The notes: generated from the letters alone by a model not told the origin. Numbered from the stretch's first letter, positions 11,898-24,911 are shown. The stretch is 64,000 bases of DNA from Ilyonectria destructans (GCA_020740775.1 JAHEWK010000001.1:2852001-2916000); one strand, 5' to 3'. Numbers and translations: made by a program.

Positions 11898-14582
11898 TGT
11901 GAATGAAGGATTGACTACCGAGGGCGGTGCCGGCAAATATAGTTGTAGGTGCGGTGTAGGTGCGGTGTAGGATGGCGAGACGATGAGCGCAGTGGTGCGA
12001 GGGTGGTTCGACACGCGCAGTTGCAGTGTAGCACGTGGGTTTTGAAAGGTAGCAGTGTTGGGAAGGTTGTGGGCTGATGAATGACGGAAGTGTAGGAAAA
12101 AGTTGAGTAAGAGAGAGGAGCAGTTAAGAAAGGAGGACGTGTGTTTGCGTAGTGGATGGGGGAGGGAGGGGATTGATAAAGAGCCGAGAGAACAGAATGT
12201 GAAGAGCGCCGATCAACTTAAAAAAGGGGAGCGAACAAGCCGGTCAGTGATGAGGGATCGCCGTTACCGCTTTGGGGAAAAGGCAAGTCCTGAGAGGGGA
12301 ATGGGTATCGAGGGCCGTAGGCGGGGAGTCGAGTTGGGGCGAAGCGAGACCAACTGCGGTGGACAAGAGTCAGAGGCTCTTTGACCAGGGGAGAAGGGCG
12401 AGGCCAAGAGGCCGAGGCGGGACGGGGATTAGGCCCGAACGATGAGGAGCTGGCGCTGTCGATGGCCGTGTTGGCGGAGCACGGCAGCGGCAGTGGTAGC
12501 GTTGAGAGCGTGGGTAATGTGGGTATCGATGGGGAGCAGCCAAGGGCCCAGGTCCCCTTGGAACAGAATGCGGGCCCAGAATGCGAGGGCGGGAGATGGG
12601 GCAAGATGGGAAGATGGGGAGATGGAGGACGAGGGACGATTGGCGGGGGGGCGAGGTGACGTCGTGTGGAACGCCGCGCCGCGATCGGGTGGAAGCCACG
12701 GGCCAGGGTTGGTTCACTGGCTCAGTAAATGGAGGGTGGGAGAAGCACACTTAGCACACCTCGGTCGGCACTATGTAGGGGTTGCTCCAGGGTTCAGGGT
12801 TGATGACCACCCCCCAGACAGCCAGACGGCGCTTGTGCTTGGCCGCTGGCTTTTATTAGCAGTTGGCTTTTTGGCTTTCCTCGTGGTGGTTGTCTGACCG
12901 CGAAGTCCGTCGAGTCCGTTGATGCTGCAGAGTCCGTTTGATCAACGACGCGAGCTGTGATGGGTCCAGAGGCGTTGGTATGCGACGCTCTTGGTTTATC
13001 TGCTGGCCGCGGGAACGTTTTGTGTGCGTCACTAGGTGGGCCGATTGCGGGTTATGCCGAAGGAGCTGGAGTTTCGTTTGCGTTGCGAGACGAAGAGAAA
13101 CAGAGTTTGGAATGGTGAAATGGCGAGGAAGGCAGAAGAAGCACAGTTGATGGCCCGATGAAGTTTGAGGTGTGAATTGGCAACAGCAAGTGTCTGAATA
13201 GATGGTTGAAGCGGGGCGAGATGATGCGAGAAGAGGAAGAACGCAGACTTGAGAGAGAGTGAGAGAGAGAGAGTAGAACAAAGAGAATTGGCAGGCAAGC
13301 AGGCAGGTACAGGCGTTGGCACGTCAGAAAGAGGCAATGAAACGGAAATGAAGTGGAAGCGGAAGGAGCATGTGGGCAACACGTCGTGCACCTCGTTCTT
13401 ACCGGTCTTGCTGGCTGGTGGTGGTGCCATATCGGTCTGCATCTCTCTGTCTGATGCAACCCCCTTTGACTACCTCCTACCTCGACTTAGAAGATGAGGC
13501 GAGGCGAGGCGAGTGCACGAGAGTAAAGGGGAACGGAAGGCACGTCAGAGGTAGAAGTGATCGCCTCTGGCACATGCCTGCTTACCACAACTCCCGACCT
13601 ACCTACCTTTCACCTTGCGTCCCTGTGCCTTCCTTCTTCTCTCTCCCTTCCATTCCTCGCCCGCCGTCGCCACATACCTCAACGAAGCCCGCCGGTACCA
13701 TCTCTCAAAAATTCCTTCATCAACATCGACACAGCGCGAACAAGCGACAGCACGTTGCCCGGCTCTCTCTCCATCTCACACTCTGGTTCTCAGAGCTGGA
13801 CCCCTCCTGCAGCCCCCATCGGTCGGTCATACTGCCGCCCGCCACAAAACCCACAGGATAACCGACAACCTCCAACCTAAAATATCCTGCCTAATTATGG
13901 CCGACCTGGAATGCGCATGCTGCATGTTGCATTCTGCATCGCCTCCGAGAGCTGCCCACGACAGCAGCGGCTTGGGCAGCCGTGCGGTGTGTGGTGCGTG
14001 GTACGTGGTGGTGCGTGGTGTTTGGTGCTAACAATGTGCTGTGTGCTTTGACCATGTACGCATACGTGGGGCGCATCTGCAAGTGTCCACTAATTAACCC
14101 CCCCTCGCTCGCGCGCGGAGGCTGCGGCAAGCACGCTCCACGCACGCTCCACGCACGCACCCATCCTAAGCTTGCTCCCCTCCTCTCACTAGTGCGTCTT
14201 AGTGCGTCCGTCCCAGACTTGGAGCCCCCCGGAGTGCGGAGAGGAGGTCAAGGGCCGCTGAAGCGCTGACGAATCAGGCCTGTGGCCACTGGAAGAGCAG
14301 AGGACAACTTGCCCAAAGGTGCCAGCGACCTGGCCTAATCATGGTCAATTGGGGGATCACGATTCTCTGCCTACGACGGAGCAGGTTGACAATATATCCT
14401 GCATGTGTGGTGGGTACCACAAAACCGTCTAATACCTCTAGGAGCCCTGAATGATTCGCACTACGAACTTTCTTTGTCATATCTGTGGGCTTATCCGACT
14501 ATCGTTTTCATTAAAATGGCCTTATATCTACCCAGGATGGGGCTTCAGCATGCAGACAATCGCCACGAGCCGTCGACATGGG

Positions 14583-14619
14583 CATCGACAAAGGTCATCG
14601 ACAAGGGCATCGACAAGGG
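14583..14619. repeat. Three-copy minisatellite, unit CATCGACAAGGG
   Basis: Three near-perfect copies; the first carries an extra base (CATCGACAAAGGT). Found inside the long gene-free stretch. Confidence 0.8.
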
Positions 14620-16160
14620 CGCCGACGTCACCCACACACCCAAAATCGCGAACCCACACACCCAGAGGTTTGCTTTTGCGGGGTAACGAGCCTCCCCAGA
14701 GCCATCGCTACGACGACCATCATCCCCCTGCTAGCATCATTTTGGTTTGCGTCCCTTAGTCGAATTCCTGACTGAAGGCTGCCTCCTCTTCCTTGCAATG
14801 CTGATCGCTACTCGGTGTCTATCGACTCCCCGCCGGCGGCCTCAAAATGGTGGATGAGCAGCACCATTCTTCATCAGCTTTCATGTCAGATGAGTCGCCA
14901 TGCAGAACGCCATCTACCGGCCCCGTCACGACAACCACAACTGCAACAAGGAGATGCAAGTCTGAAGCAGTAGAGGGTGGGTGGAACAGCGCCCAAGGAC
15001 AACGGGCGTTTGCTCCCGTCCTTGTCTTCACTCTCGCAAGGCCCAAACCCTCTCCGATCCCTCTCTGATCTCTCCATCTTGGGTTTGGACTGCTTCTTGT
15101 TTTCTGGGGAAGCTTCAACTCTTCGTCTGGTCTACCTGTCACAATGCCACACTCGCATCCACTCTCTGCTTTAGCGCGCCTCGTCTTAGATCAAGTGATG
15201 TCGAGCTTGTCAACCTCCCAACTACCAAGGTAGGTGATGATCGCTAGCAAGCGAGTTGAGTGCCGTCCCTTCGGCTCCAGCTCACCTCTTCCCCGGCATT
15301 GCTGCAATGAGGACCAGCGCCAGCGCCAGCGCCAGACCCGGCCCCGAAGCAAGAAGGCAAAAGAGGAGCCTACCACACCTGCACTTGCACTACTTTAGAC
15401 ATGGCACCATCCCCGTGTCTCACCTGTTTCGTCCCCTCAAGCTCCAAGCTCCAAGCTCCGGGCTTGTTGATGCTTCTTCCGCTGCTTCTTCTGCGCCTTC
15501 TGTGACTTTGCCTTTCTCCCTTCTCTTGTCCTGGACTAGTCCTAACCTTGGAAACCTGGGGAGCGCTTGTGCGGCTAGCACGCTTCCGCCGCCCTCGTGT
15601 CTTGGTTGCCACGCATTCTCCTTCGTCCCTTTGTTTCGTCTGGTTGTTGACGTACGTACCTCCAGTTGCTCTAAGTTTCTAATAGAGAAGACACCCCCGA
15701 CTTTTCAAGCTCTGTACACTCTATTCACGACCCCGTGTGCTACTCTCTCCAACAGCTCCTCCAGGTTGTTGCCCGGCACAACAAGTCGCTGCATCATATC
15801 ATCCTTACCCACATCTATGCTACTCAAGAACGGAATAGGTACCGTGTCAAATTAATTACTTCCTCCAATTATAGGCCATACTATTACCCCGCGCGCACAT
15901 GTTTCCGAGACCGGCTACCGGCACCTTCGGCCGCTGCGTTGGCGCCTCACTTGGGCATCGCCCATCTTATCCCACACGCACACAAGCGCACACCGCACAC
16001 ACACAGTCTCATGGCTCACCTACTGTAATCCACACATACATCCACCAAGACTCTCACACCCTACGCTTGGAATTATTGCCTGAACCAATCCATACACGCA
16101 CACTGTCCGAGGGAAACCCAAATCCCATTGTGTCCCCCAAAGTCGCTTCCCACGCCTTTC

Positions 16161-16181
16161 ATTCCTCATTCCTCATTCCTC
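16161..16181. repeat. Three-copy ATTCCTC repeat
   Basis: Three perfect head-to-tail copies of a 7-base unit, followed by a degenerate one. Confidence 0.8.
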
Positions 16182-17000
16182 ATTCTCTCCTGCGTCAATT
16201 CGCATCGACACGCCAAACTCATACCCACCTCCGATATAGTGGCACTCCATGGCATCATGTCCTTGCTAATTCGCCCATCTTAGCCGCTCACGACGTAGCA
16301 TTCATCCAAAAACCAGGGCAATTGCGGTCGCTGTGTGTACCTTGACGGCCAATGAACCCACTCTCGATTCTCATCTTGATGTCCCCCACCAGCCGTGGCA
16401 TCTACGACGCTAGGCCGCCCCATCCCCTTTCGCACGGTCTTGGCCCAGCTTTGCCCCTATCGTGCTCACCACCCCTCCAGAGATTGGCGAGCTTGCGGCT
16501 GCCTATCAGGGGCCCGCGGAAGTGACTTGGCCTGCAGCAGACGGGGCCGGGCGTGCTTAGGCGTGGGAAGAACGGGGAATGGGGGGGAAGTATGTCACAG
16601 CGCCGCGGCTTGGCTTAGACGGGCGGGCACAAAGACGATCAGTGATCTTGGTCGACGGCGGTCTAGACCTCGGCGAGCCTTTGGTCTATCTGACGCGAGC
16701 TGTCGAATGATTACGTTCCAGACATTATATACTATCATACTGCTAAATATGTGCATCGAAGCGTTGCGGTGTAGGTGGTGCTGGCAACCTGGTCCATGTA
16801 CACGTGAGGTGGGTTGTGAGGGGCTCTCGGTAGCTCCAGATCGTCTTTGACAGATCCGTCGACAGATCCCCCCCACGCGCTCGAGCTCGCACCTCTCTTG
16901 CCCTTTAACTTCTCGTTCTATCTTGTCCCATATACCGCCTTCATCTCTTATCAGCGACTATCCGGATTCTGTGTTCCCCAAACTCTACAGTTCCTGGAGC

Positions 17001-17587
17001 TTACAGATCCTGGTTCTGTGGGCTCTCGAGCGCAAAGCTCACGTCACCAGTCGAAGCGCCCCCCACACACGTCGCCGAGAGGCTCCCCGTTGGGCACTGG
17101 TCGCGCGCCGCTTGCACACACCGCATCCACCGCTCCTTGGAGATGGTGATGGAAGCGCCCGTATCGTCTGCCGTCACCGCGAACAGGGCCGAGCCGGCCT
17201 CGCCTACAGTCGCTGCGGGCGCGCCATTGCAGCGGTCGATGGACCCGGCCATGCCGCCACAGATGCTGAGCTGGGCGACGGTTTCGTCGTGGAGGATGAT
17301 TTCCCTATGAAAGCCAGATGTGTAAGTAGCTTTGACTTCCCTCCCGTTTAGAGACGGAGAGTGATATCATACTGGCTGGAGTCGAGGCACGTCGCCTTCA
17401 CCAAGACGCTGTGGTCCACCTCCATCGTGGCACGCGCTCGGAGGACCTCGTGGTGCTTGGCCATGCTGGGGATTCTCGGCATGAAGGGTACTCTGTCCAG
17501 AAAGATCGTTCCCTGGGGAGCGGCGGTGGCAGCTGCGGCGCCGGCAACCACGAGGATGGCCTGGAGAAGGGCGTGGGTAGAGAGCAT
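17001..17587 (-). CDS. Small secreted protein with six cysteines
   Basis: Model: exons 17587-17373 and 17304-17001 with a 68-base intron (GTATGA...CATAG), 172 aa. Without this splice the first frame stops soon after the donor and the second has no good start; joined, they give one coherent protein. Residues 1-23 form a clear signal peptide (hydrophobic LLQAILVVAGAAAATAA, likely cut near Ala23). The mature part is about 149 aa with Cys67, 87, 97, 134, 142 and 151, an even number that suits three disulfides. No transmembrane or GPI tail is seen. I do not recognise the fold. Size, secretion signal and cysteines fit an apoplastic or effector-like protein, but that is inference. Confidence 0.75.
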
Positions 17588-18259
17588 TTTGGCGGTAGAA
17601 CAGAGTTAGAGGATAGTCGAAACGTAGGTGAGGATCGTAGACGCTGGATAGGGCTTTGAAACGAGAGGCGTGTTTTCACCGAGTTGGGCCCGCCAGAAAA
17701 GGTTGTAATGGCGATATAGAAGCAGCACAGGTAAGAAGCGGCGATCACAGATGGTGTCGGGAGAAAGTAAACCCAAAGGATTCGTCAAGGCAAAGGAGAC
17801 ACTGCTGGCAGCGGAAGAAAGGTACGGTACAGAGAAACGAAAGGTGAAGAAGGGCGAAGGCACGAAAAGCGAGGCGTAAATAGTTGTGTTGGGCTAGCTG
17901 ACGCGGGTTCAGGGTGAAACGTGCCTTCAGCTGTCGTGAAACCATGTGTTAGTGAGGGTGGTGGGGTTAGGGGGTTGACTCCTTACCCGTGCATGGTCCT
18001 ATGGTTTCTTTTTCTAGGGGTGCGACGTACAACTCTTAGGAAATACTCGGAATTCAATTGCCTCGTATGCACATGGTGCTTTTGTTTCGTTTCTCAGGCC
18101 ATATTCATGTGCGTTACACCGCTTGCTGCCATGCGCATGTTCCTAGTCATCATGTCGTATGTCCCAACAACTCCCCGGCGTAGCTTTCAACAATGGCCCC
18201 CTGGTCGAGGCGCAGGCCCTTTGCAAGACATTACATGGACAATCCGATTAGTCCACCAT
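17588..18259. other. Intergenic: promoter of the secreted protein, 3' side of WSS1
   Basis: No supportable gene. Both neighbours are leftward, so the part next to 17588 should be the promoter and leader of the secreted-protein gene. Confidence 0.55.
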
Positions 18260-19795
18260 TTAGACCTCGCCAGCATCCCCTCGCCTCTGCCCGCAAAGCC
18301 CACACACTCCGCAGTCGCCCGCGTTGTGATAAAGTGTGTCCCTGCATGCGTCGCTTTGGCATTGCCATGAGTTCGAGGTTGCCGTAGGATCCAACACATT
18401 GGCGCACATGGCGCAAGTGAGTGCTGGTCTGGGATTGGAGAACGAGCACATTGAACACGACCTGTTTTGTGCACTCTCACTACTCCTGACAGGCCTGTTT
18501 GCTGTTGTTGAGGATGATTTCGAAGGGCCATCTCGAGAACGCTCAGATAAGCCCGACCGAGCCTTGATCGCTGTTGTTGACGTTGCTGGTACATCGATCC
18601 CCGAGGGCTCATCGATCGGCTCCGCCTTGACCCTTTGGCTCGATTCCTCGCCTGGATCATCGTTGAGGGGTTCCTGCTTGACTCTCCCTTTTCCTTTGAC
18701 GTCCCTCACTGCTGCCGAGGCCTGTGGCTCGGGCGATTCCCTCTTAACCCTCCTGAACATGTCTCGTAGTTCAACAAGCTCGTTCCTCGCCGAAGGGTCA
18801 TCGGCATCCTCATCTTCGCATACCTTGACCATTCCCTGGCCCTTTCCATCCAACATCCTCTTGCCATTGGCATCCACCGCGTCTTTCGCATTGGGTCCCA
18901 TCGCCTCGTCATCCTCGTACTCGCTCTCGCTGCCCGACTCCGTTTCGATGTCTTCCTCTTTGGGGGCTGGTGACTCCTCCTTCTGATTCCCAAAGCGTGC
19001 CAGCGCCGCCGCAGCCCGGAGCTCTCGCCCCCTTGCACTTCCAGCCACGCGAGGTTTGCCCTGTACCTTCTTGCCCTTTTCCAGCTTAACTTTAGTCTCC
19101 TCATCCGCTCCAAGGGCCATCCCGTTCTTCCCAAACTTTTTAAGGATCCTCCTCTCCTTTTTCTCCTGATATGTCAAGGTCGGTTTTGCCTTCCGCTTCC
19201 TTCGGGATCTGTATGTGCCTCCACAGAGGTGCTCTGGTAAGACTTCGTCCGCAAGTACTGTATTATTCTCCCACTGGCCGCTCCCCAGATTTGCGCCCCG
19301 GCCCCAGACGCCATCTCCCGTGTAGCCCTTTGACCAAAGTTCAGTCATCTGTGCTGCATACGAGTTTCTCACGGCCCAGAAGGCCCGGGAGTGGTTCATC
19401 TGCCTGCAATGCGCCAACTCATGCATCATGACCATCTGAACATACTCAAATGGAAGCCACCGGCCGGTGCTAGGTGATTTTAGGACAAGCTGTACAACCT
19501 CACCAGCGTTGAAATTGCGCCCAACAAATTCACGGTTCGATTCATACTCCTCCAGAGAGGTGACGAGGAGGGTGTGTTCTCGCATGATAGGTCCTAGGAC
19601 ACGGCTATTGTTAGGGCGGTGCTGTCAAAGATTCCATTGAATTGATAACTTACGGCACTGTGCTGCTATCCTCTCCAGGAAATCTCGGGCAATCTTCTCA
19701 TCAGGCCCAGCCAAGGGCTTGATAAAGACAATGTTGGGATTCGGCTGCGACTTCCTCTCGTTCAGCCGCTGATATCCGGCAACCATGGCAGGCAT
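18260..19795 (-). CDS. WSS1: WSS1-type DNA-dependent metalloprotease
   Basis: Model: exons 19795-19654 and 19593-18260 (60-base intron GTAAGT...CCTAG), 491 aa. The N terminus (GYQRLNERKSQPNPNI) and catalytic WLM domain are typical of Wss1/SPRTN proteases, which cut proteins crosslinked to DNA and act with SUMO and Cdc48. The zinc site HELAH lies at residues 105-109, followed by the further His in RQMNHS. The middle is a lysine-rich stretch and an acidic stretch. Near the C terminus is a RanBP2-type zinc finger (Cys427, 430, 441, 444), then a second Cys cluster. Four VKxE sumoylation-type motifs are seen (near Lys217, 331, 353, 370). Start chosen at MPAMVAGYQRL; a Met three residues on is equally possible. 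The sequence just upstream resembles a 3' splice site, so a leader intron may exist. Confidence 0.9.
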
Positions 19796-20245
19796 GACAG
19801 CAAGATTGCCAGAGAAAATCCTGCACAACGGCCAAAATAGTCAAGCCTTGGTTTTGCGATCAGTATTAGTGACGAGATTTGTGTAGACACTGATGACGCA
19901 GGAAGACCAGGTAACCAGGTGGAGCCCACGCCCGAGACGCGTAAAGTGGAACTGGCGGTACGCGAGATCATGTGACCGCCCGTAAGTGACGCTTCCTTTG
20001 TGTCTTGGGACAGGTTTTTGGCCATCTCTTCATAAGCACAATGAAGTAAATAATATTCACGTTGTAATATTTCAATGTCTAATTCTTCTCATGTATTGCC
20101 GAGTTCTATCTCGCAAGACGCCATTGGTTGATAAATATGCTCTAAACCAGTATAAATGCACGCTGATGATGAAATCAACCCAATTAACGCCAGCAATGCC
20201 GATGACGCTCCAGTCTATGAATGCAGCTGTTTCGCATCAGGGGGA
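19796..20245. other. Intergenic: WSS1 promoter and SulP 3' end
   Basis: 450 bases between two leftward genes. No ORF with support. The part beyond about 20030 is AT-rich, as expected for the 3' UTR and polyadenylation area of the permease. Confidence 0.55.
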
Positions 20246-22741
20246 TCATAGTGCCCTGGACTCTGGTCTCCCTTCAACATTGGCAATTGCGCTCTGCAGA
20301 GCGTTTGTCAAATCCACATGGAACAGGGGCATATCCAATCCATGGACCACAGCCCCCTTTCTCCTGAGCTTCTCAGCCTCCCCGGGTGACATTCCATCAC
20401 ACGGAGAGTACTCGCCAAGCTCTTCATCTTTCTTCCGTTCTTCTACCTTCAGGTGGTGATCCCGCTCGTTGGCTACATCCTCGGCGATCGCGGCTGCTGA
20501 GTCTTTGCCACCAATCTCTGCCACACTGAAGATGGATTTCCATCTGCGCTGCGCCCCGCTGTCTCCTCGGCCAGCTGGAACACCAAATCCTCCGGATATA
20601 AGGGCTCGCTTAGTCCATCTGTTGTTGATGCACGCAATATGCCAGTCCACCATGTTGGGTGCTGCGTACAAGTCGAGTTGGTTCCGGATATCGATGAGTC
20701 TCTGGATCGATGTAATGTCGACGTTATTCACAGAGCTAAAGTCTAGAATTACTGCCTTCAGCGGTGGCAGGTTGTGGTTCGGATCAAACGCCGCGGGCCT
20801 CTTGGACGACTGCCGGGGCCCGGGGTTATTCCAAGGTCGGTCTCCTGGACGCTCGAAGTCCTCGGGGCTGGTACGTCGCGTGCGTGCTTGAACGAAGTCG
20901 GTCAAATAGTCCAACGCAAAGTTGGCGTTGGGATAGTTGAAGCCTTCGGAGAAGCGGTAGATGAAAATGCCCGGATAGGGATGATCAACTTCGACCTCGG
21001 GATTGGAACCATCTCCGTGATCAAGGGGAAGGAAAACATTTCGCGCCGAGCTGTCCACGTGGTCAAAAGTTCCATACATTCCCACCACCTGGCGGTGATC
21101 ATCTCCGATAATATGGTCCCCAAGAACAGAGTGAACCTTGACTTTGCCAAGGAATCGCCCCCTGGCCTTGAGGATTCGGTAAATGAGAACGGCTGCTGAG
21201 AGACAGACAGTTGCATACAAACCGTCCTCAATCTGAGTAAATATGCTGACGAACACACCAATGAAGAAGATGAAGACCTCAATGGGCGAGACTCGCCAAA
21301 ACTGATAGACAGTGTTTGGAGGTGTGATGAGATCACCCACAGCGTGAATGATGACGGCAGCCAGGGTGGCGCTGGGGATGTAGAAGAAGACAGCGGTCAA
21401 GAGGTATGTGGCGATAAGGACAACAGCACCTGTGATGATTCCCGAAGCGGGTGTTCGGACTCCGGCTTTGGACTGGATAGCTGTACGGCTGAATGATCCG
21501 GTGGAAGGATATGCGCCGAAGAAAGGTCCGATAATGTTGGTCATGCCAATGGCCACCATTTCTTGTGATGGGTCGATAGTATAATTGTTCACCCTTCCGA
21601 AGGACTTCGAGATGGCAATGTGCTCGACCAACAAAACTATGACGGTGGCTGGGAGGTATGTTCCAAATTGAGAGACAATATCACTCGATATGGCGGGAAC
21701 GCCGATGTTCCGAAAACCTTTATGCAATCGTTAGTTTGGCATTTCAAGTGAATTTCAGCAAAACATACCCTTCGGGACAGATCCCAGGATCTTGAACATG
21801 GGATCGGTTCGCCTGGAATGGTTGACGGCCCAACTGATCAGCGTGTATAGGAGAATGACGACGACTGTCCGCATCGTATTGGCGAAGAATAAAATGCGCT
21901 TAAATCGTGGGTAGCGCTCAGCGGCAGTTGCGAACCCGGAACGGATGAGGTAGAGAAAGACGAGCGCCGACAGCCCCATGGCAGCATCAAGGTTTGTGTC
22001 TCCGAGATGCTTCAACGTGTTGATGAAGACCTTGTAGGGCGAGTCTCGGCTTGAGAATCCCGTGAGGCCCAAAAGGGATGGAAGCTGGCCGACGCAAATT
22101 GTGATGGCGGAGCCGGTCATGAAGGCTGACAGCGAGGTGATTGAGATGAGATCAACGATCCAACCACATCGGAGCAAGCCAATTGCGAGCACGATGCACC
22201 CGGAAATGATGGATAGAGCGGAAGCAATGACATGGGCAGGGACATCTTTGTTCGTGGCAGTCAGGTCCGAGACAACATTGCCGACGACTGTGGACAACAC
22301 AGCCACTGGTCCAATAGAGATGTCCTTGGAGGTACCAAACACCCAGTAGATCAGAACACCGATGAAGGACGAATAGAGACCAAACTGAGGGTCAAGGTTG
22401 GCGAGGATGGCGTAGGCCATGCCCTGAGGAACAACGATTGCGCCAATTGTAATTCCAGCCACCAGATCGCCGGCGAGCCATTGCAAATTGTAATGGCGGA
22501 TCCATGTCAGGAAAGGGAATAAAGACCTGCCGTACGCGGCCACCTCTTGACGGGATGGAACCTGCTCATGAAGCCATTCGGAAGAGGTGGGGACGCTCTC
22601 GACGAAAGAGTGACTAGTCTGCCTCGACAAGATGGACTCTCCCCTGGTTACGTCATCTTGCGACGACGAATTCTGATCCTCGAGCTTGATGCCAAGGACT
22701 TTGGCCAGACCTTGGCCAGCGGCGGCGGCGTAGCCTGGCAT
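20246..22741 (-). CDS. SulP-family sulfate permease with STAS domain
   Basis: Model: exons 22741-21769 and 21717-20246 (51-base intron GTATGT...AAAG), 814 aa, close to the usual length of fungal sulfate permeases. After a soluble N terminus of about 75 residues come 10 or more hydrophobic segments, including the SulP signature region with GDLVAGITIGAIVVPQGMAYA and GLYSSFIGVLIYWVFGTSKD. A cytosolic STAS domain follows (core LKAVILDFSSVNNVDITSIQRL replaced here by its span, about residues 620-720), with a charged C-terminal tail. The family imports sulfate with protons at the plasma membrane for cysteine and methionine synthesis (Neurospora cys-13/cys-14, Aspergillus sutB). Which paralogue this is cannot be told. 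Sulfur-dependent control by a CYS3-type bZIP is usual in the family, but I did not find a clear site upstream. Confidence 0.92.
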
Positions 22742-24911
22742 TGCGAAAGAGCGACTGTTAAGGGATGGGACGCTGCGCTATAACAAGCACTCCAGGCCTG
22801 CGGTGCAAGGTGCAGCCCACTAGAAGGATCGGGTGCCGGAATGGGACGCAGCCGATTCGTTGCGCAACCGCAGCGTTGCAAGGAAGATCAATGGCCAAGA
22901 CTTTGGTACTCAGAAGACCATGGTGCGGCGGAAGGTCTATATGACGGAGATGGTTGTCTGAGGTCCACGGGGAGTTGGGAGTCTAATAGGCGCAGAGGAG
23001 ATGGTCAGGCTTCAGAACACCACTCTGTTCATCCCACGCGGCGGGATCACCAGGTCTTGGGCTGGGGTTGCTGATTCGAGCACTCCGTGTCTCAGAAGGT
23101 CGGCCAGAGTGCGGTAGGGCGCACTAGAAGGTGCAAAAGACGGCAGTCTAGCGAATGGGGTAGCCGTCTGGGAGGCGTTGTGTGTCTTGTGGCCTGGGTC
23201 TCAGCGCAAGGTGGATGGCGAATATCGTGGGGGAAAAGGCGACATCCGAGCACTGGCAGGCAGTCTGGCACAATTGATATACGACCAACAGAAAAGATAT
23301 AGTGACAGTCAGGAGAATAAGAGGGAAAGAAGAAAGACACAGCAGACCGGGCTATTATTCCTAGGTGATTGATTACCTCATTATGTGGAGAGGAGCGAGT
23401 ACGCGTAAGATGATCGCACGACGGGAATTGGAAATCCCTGATGACGACTGCTGGAGTATTTTCGCTACCCCTACTCCGTGCACATCTCTTTGCGCCTCCG
23501 GGTGTCGGGGTGGGCACCGGGACGCAGATGGGAGGGTCAGATCGGGCCGTCGGGTGCGCAGAGGACGAAAGAAGGCAGCAGGAGGTCCTAGTTTGAGCCA
23601 AAGCCCACATGCCTCCCGCGCCCATGACGAAGAGTCGTGGCGGACGTCCCGCGTTGTGGGTTGTGAAGTTGTTGAGTGGTGGTGTTTGGACTAACATGAC
23701 CGATGGTGCAATCGCCGCCTTGCCGCTTGCGGAATGGCGCGGCCGTATTCCCGGTTCGCAGCACAGTGTGCCTCTGTCACGGCGTGTAAATCAGCGATCC
23801 GCAGAGGCAATTAGCATCCCAGAAGCAGCAGTCAGCGTAGCAGATGCGCGCATGCAAGAAGAGTCCTGCGTAAAAGACGACGCACACCCCACGGGTCGGT
23901 TCGCCTTGCAACAAGTCTATTGGTAAGCTTCCAGAACCGCGCGAAAGGGGGCGGCAATCTCGGGGAGTTCAGTCATTGCCCCATGTCATTGCCATTCCCG
24001 GACCCGTCGTTTACGGCCGACTTGCTCCCATTCGAAACAGGGACCCCCGTTTTTATTTCTATATACCAGAGGCACAGCGGGTAGAGAGGGGAGTACGGAA
24101 GTATTCAGAAAAGTAGTGCTATTCAGAAAAACCCCCGGACCGTCGGCATTCGTCAGCTCACCCTCTTTGTCGCCTGCTGTTCAGCCATGCATGTCGTGGC
24201 TAACAAGGACATGACGTGACCCTAGGGACATTTTTCTATCCTCTTTTATTTCTCATCATCTCTTTCCCCTTTGGCCCTTTCACTCTTCATATTGGTATTA
24301 CTATTATTGTATAACAACTTGCATGTTCCTTGCCCGAAAATTCGCGGCTTAATTCTTAGGTGACGCAACTAAATGCTACCCCAGCCTCCCTCCCAACTCA
24401 GCTCCCAGCTCAGCTCCCAGCTCAGCTCCCAGCCTCTAAAATGCGCTGTGAGCTGCAACTAAAGGAACTAGAGAGAAGTGGGCAAAAAGATGAAATAGGC
24501 CATGGCGAGTCCATCCCAGCATAATATCCCATGCTCGGAGAATTTCCAAGACTTGCAATCAAATACTATAATGCGTACCAGCTTGTCTCAGTCTTCAATT
24601 TGTCTTGTCCCAAAGCCTTGAGCGTTGCACCGACGCGAAACCAACACGGATGCGGCGCGCGAGAGACGGCTTTGTCCCACCAGTAGCCAGCCGCATCATC
24701 AGCCCTGTTCCAGCCTCCCCGCTAACAAGTTTGGCGCAGAGCCACATCCAGCTTCAGCGCAACATCAGCGGCAAGTAGCATATCCGTGCTGTCGACGCTC
24801 GCTGGCAATTGCTCCAGTTCTTGTCTTCTATCTCTCCCTTCTCTCCTCTTCATCATTCTGCTTCTTGTCAATGCTTTGCCTCTAATTGAAACCTCCCCTG
24901 CCCACCAAACC
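22742..24911. other. 2.2 kb divergent intergenic region (SulP / BUB2)
   Basis: Promoters of both flanking genes must lie here. No convincing coding sequence on either strand. It holds a 12-base tandem repeat at 24397-24432 and an AT-rich part at about 24230-24360. Confidence 0.55.
24397..24432. repeat. Three perfect copies of CTCAGCTCCCAG
   Basis: Head-to-tail 12-base units about 500 bases upstream of the BUB2 start codon. Each unit has the pattern AGCTCNNAGCT, so copies could also pair with each other. Confidence 0.85.

Larger units (their letters stand above)
11898..17000. other. 5.1 kb region without a supportable gene
   Basis: The stretch lies upstream of the leftward RRxS protein and downstream of the leftward secreted protein. 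Many short frames exist on both strands, but they are CT- or GA-rich composition artefacts: none has a domain, a signal peptide with a sensible continuation, or matching splice sites. It contains small tandem repeats (14583-14619, 16161-16181). A long promoter, long leader exons or a non-coding RNA are all possible. Confidence 0.5.

Noticed and set aside
11898..12014. Upstream ATG at 12014 as start of the RRxS protein
   Set aside because: The extra 39 residues look like translated leader. The ATG at 11897 starts a typical N terminus. Not excluded.
15256..15855. 199-codon rightward frame
   Set aside because: It begins with a non-ATG codon, is Ser/Pro/Leu-rich from CT-rich DNA, and shows no domain or splice context.
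23401..23406. ACGCGT box in the SulP/BUB2 intergenic region
   Set aside because: A single site far from either start codon; expected by chance in a window of this size.
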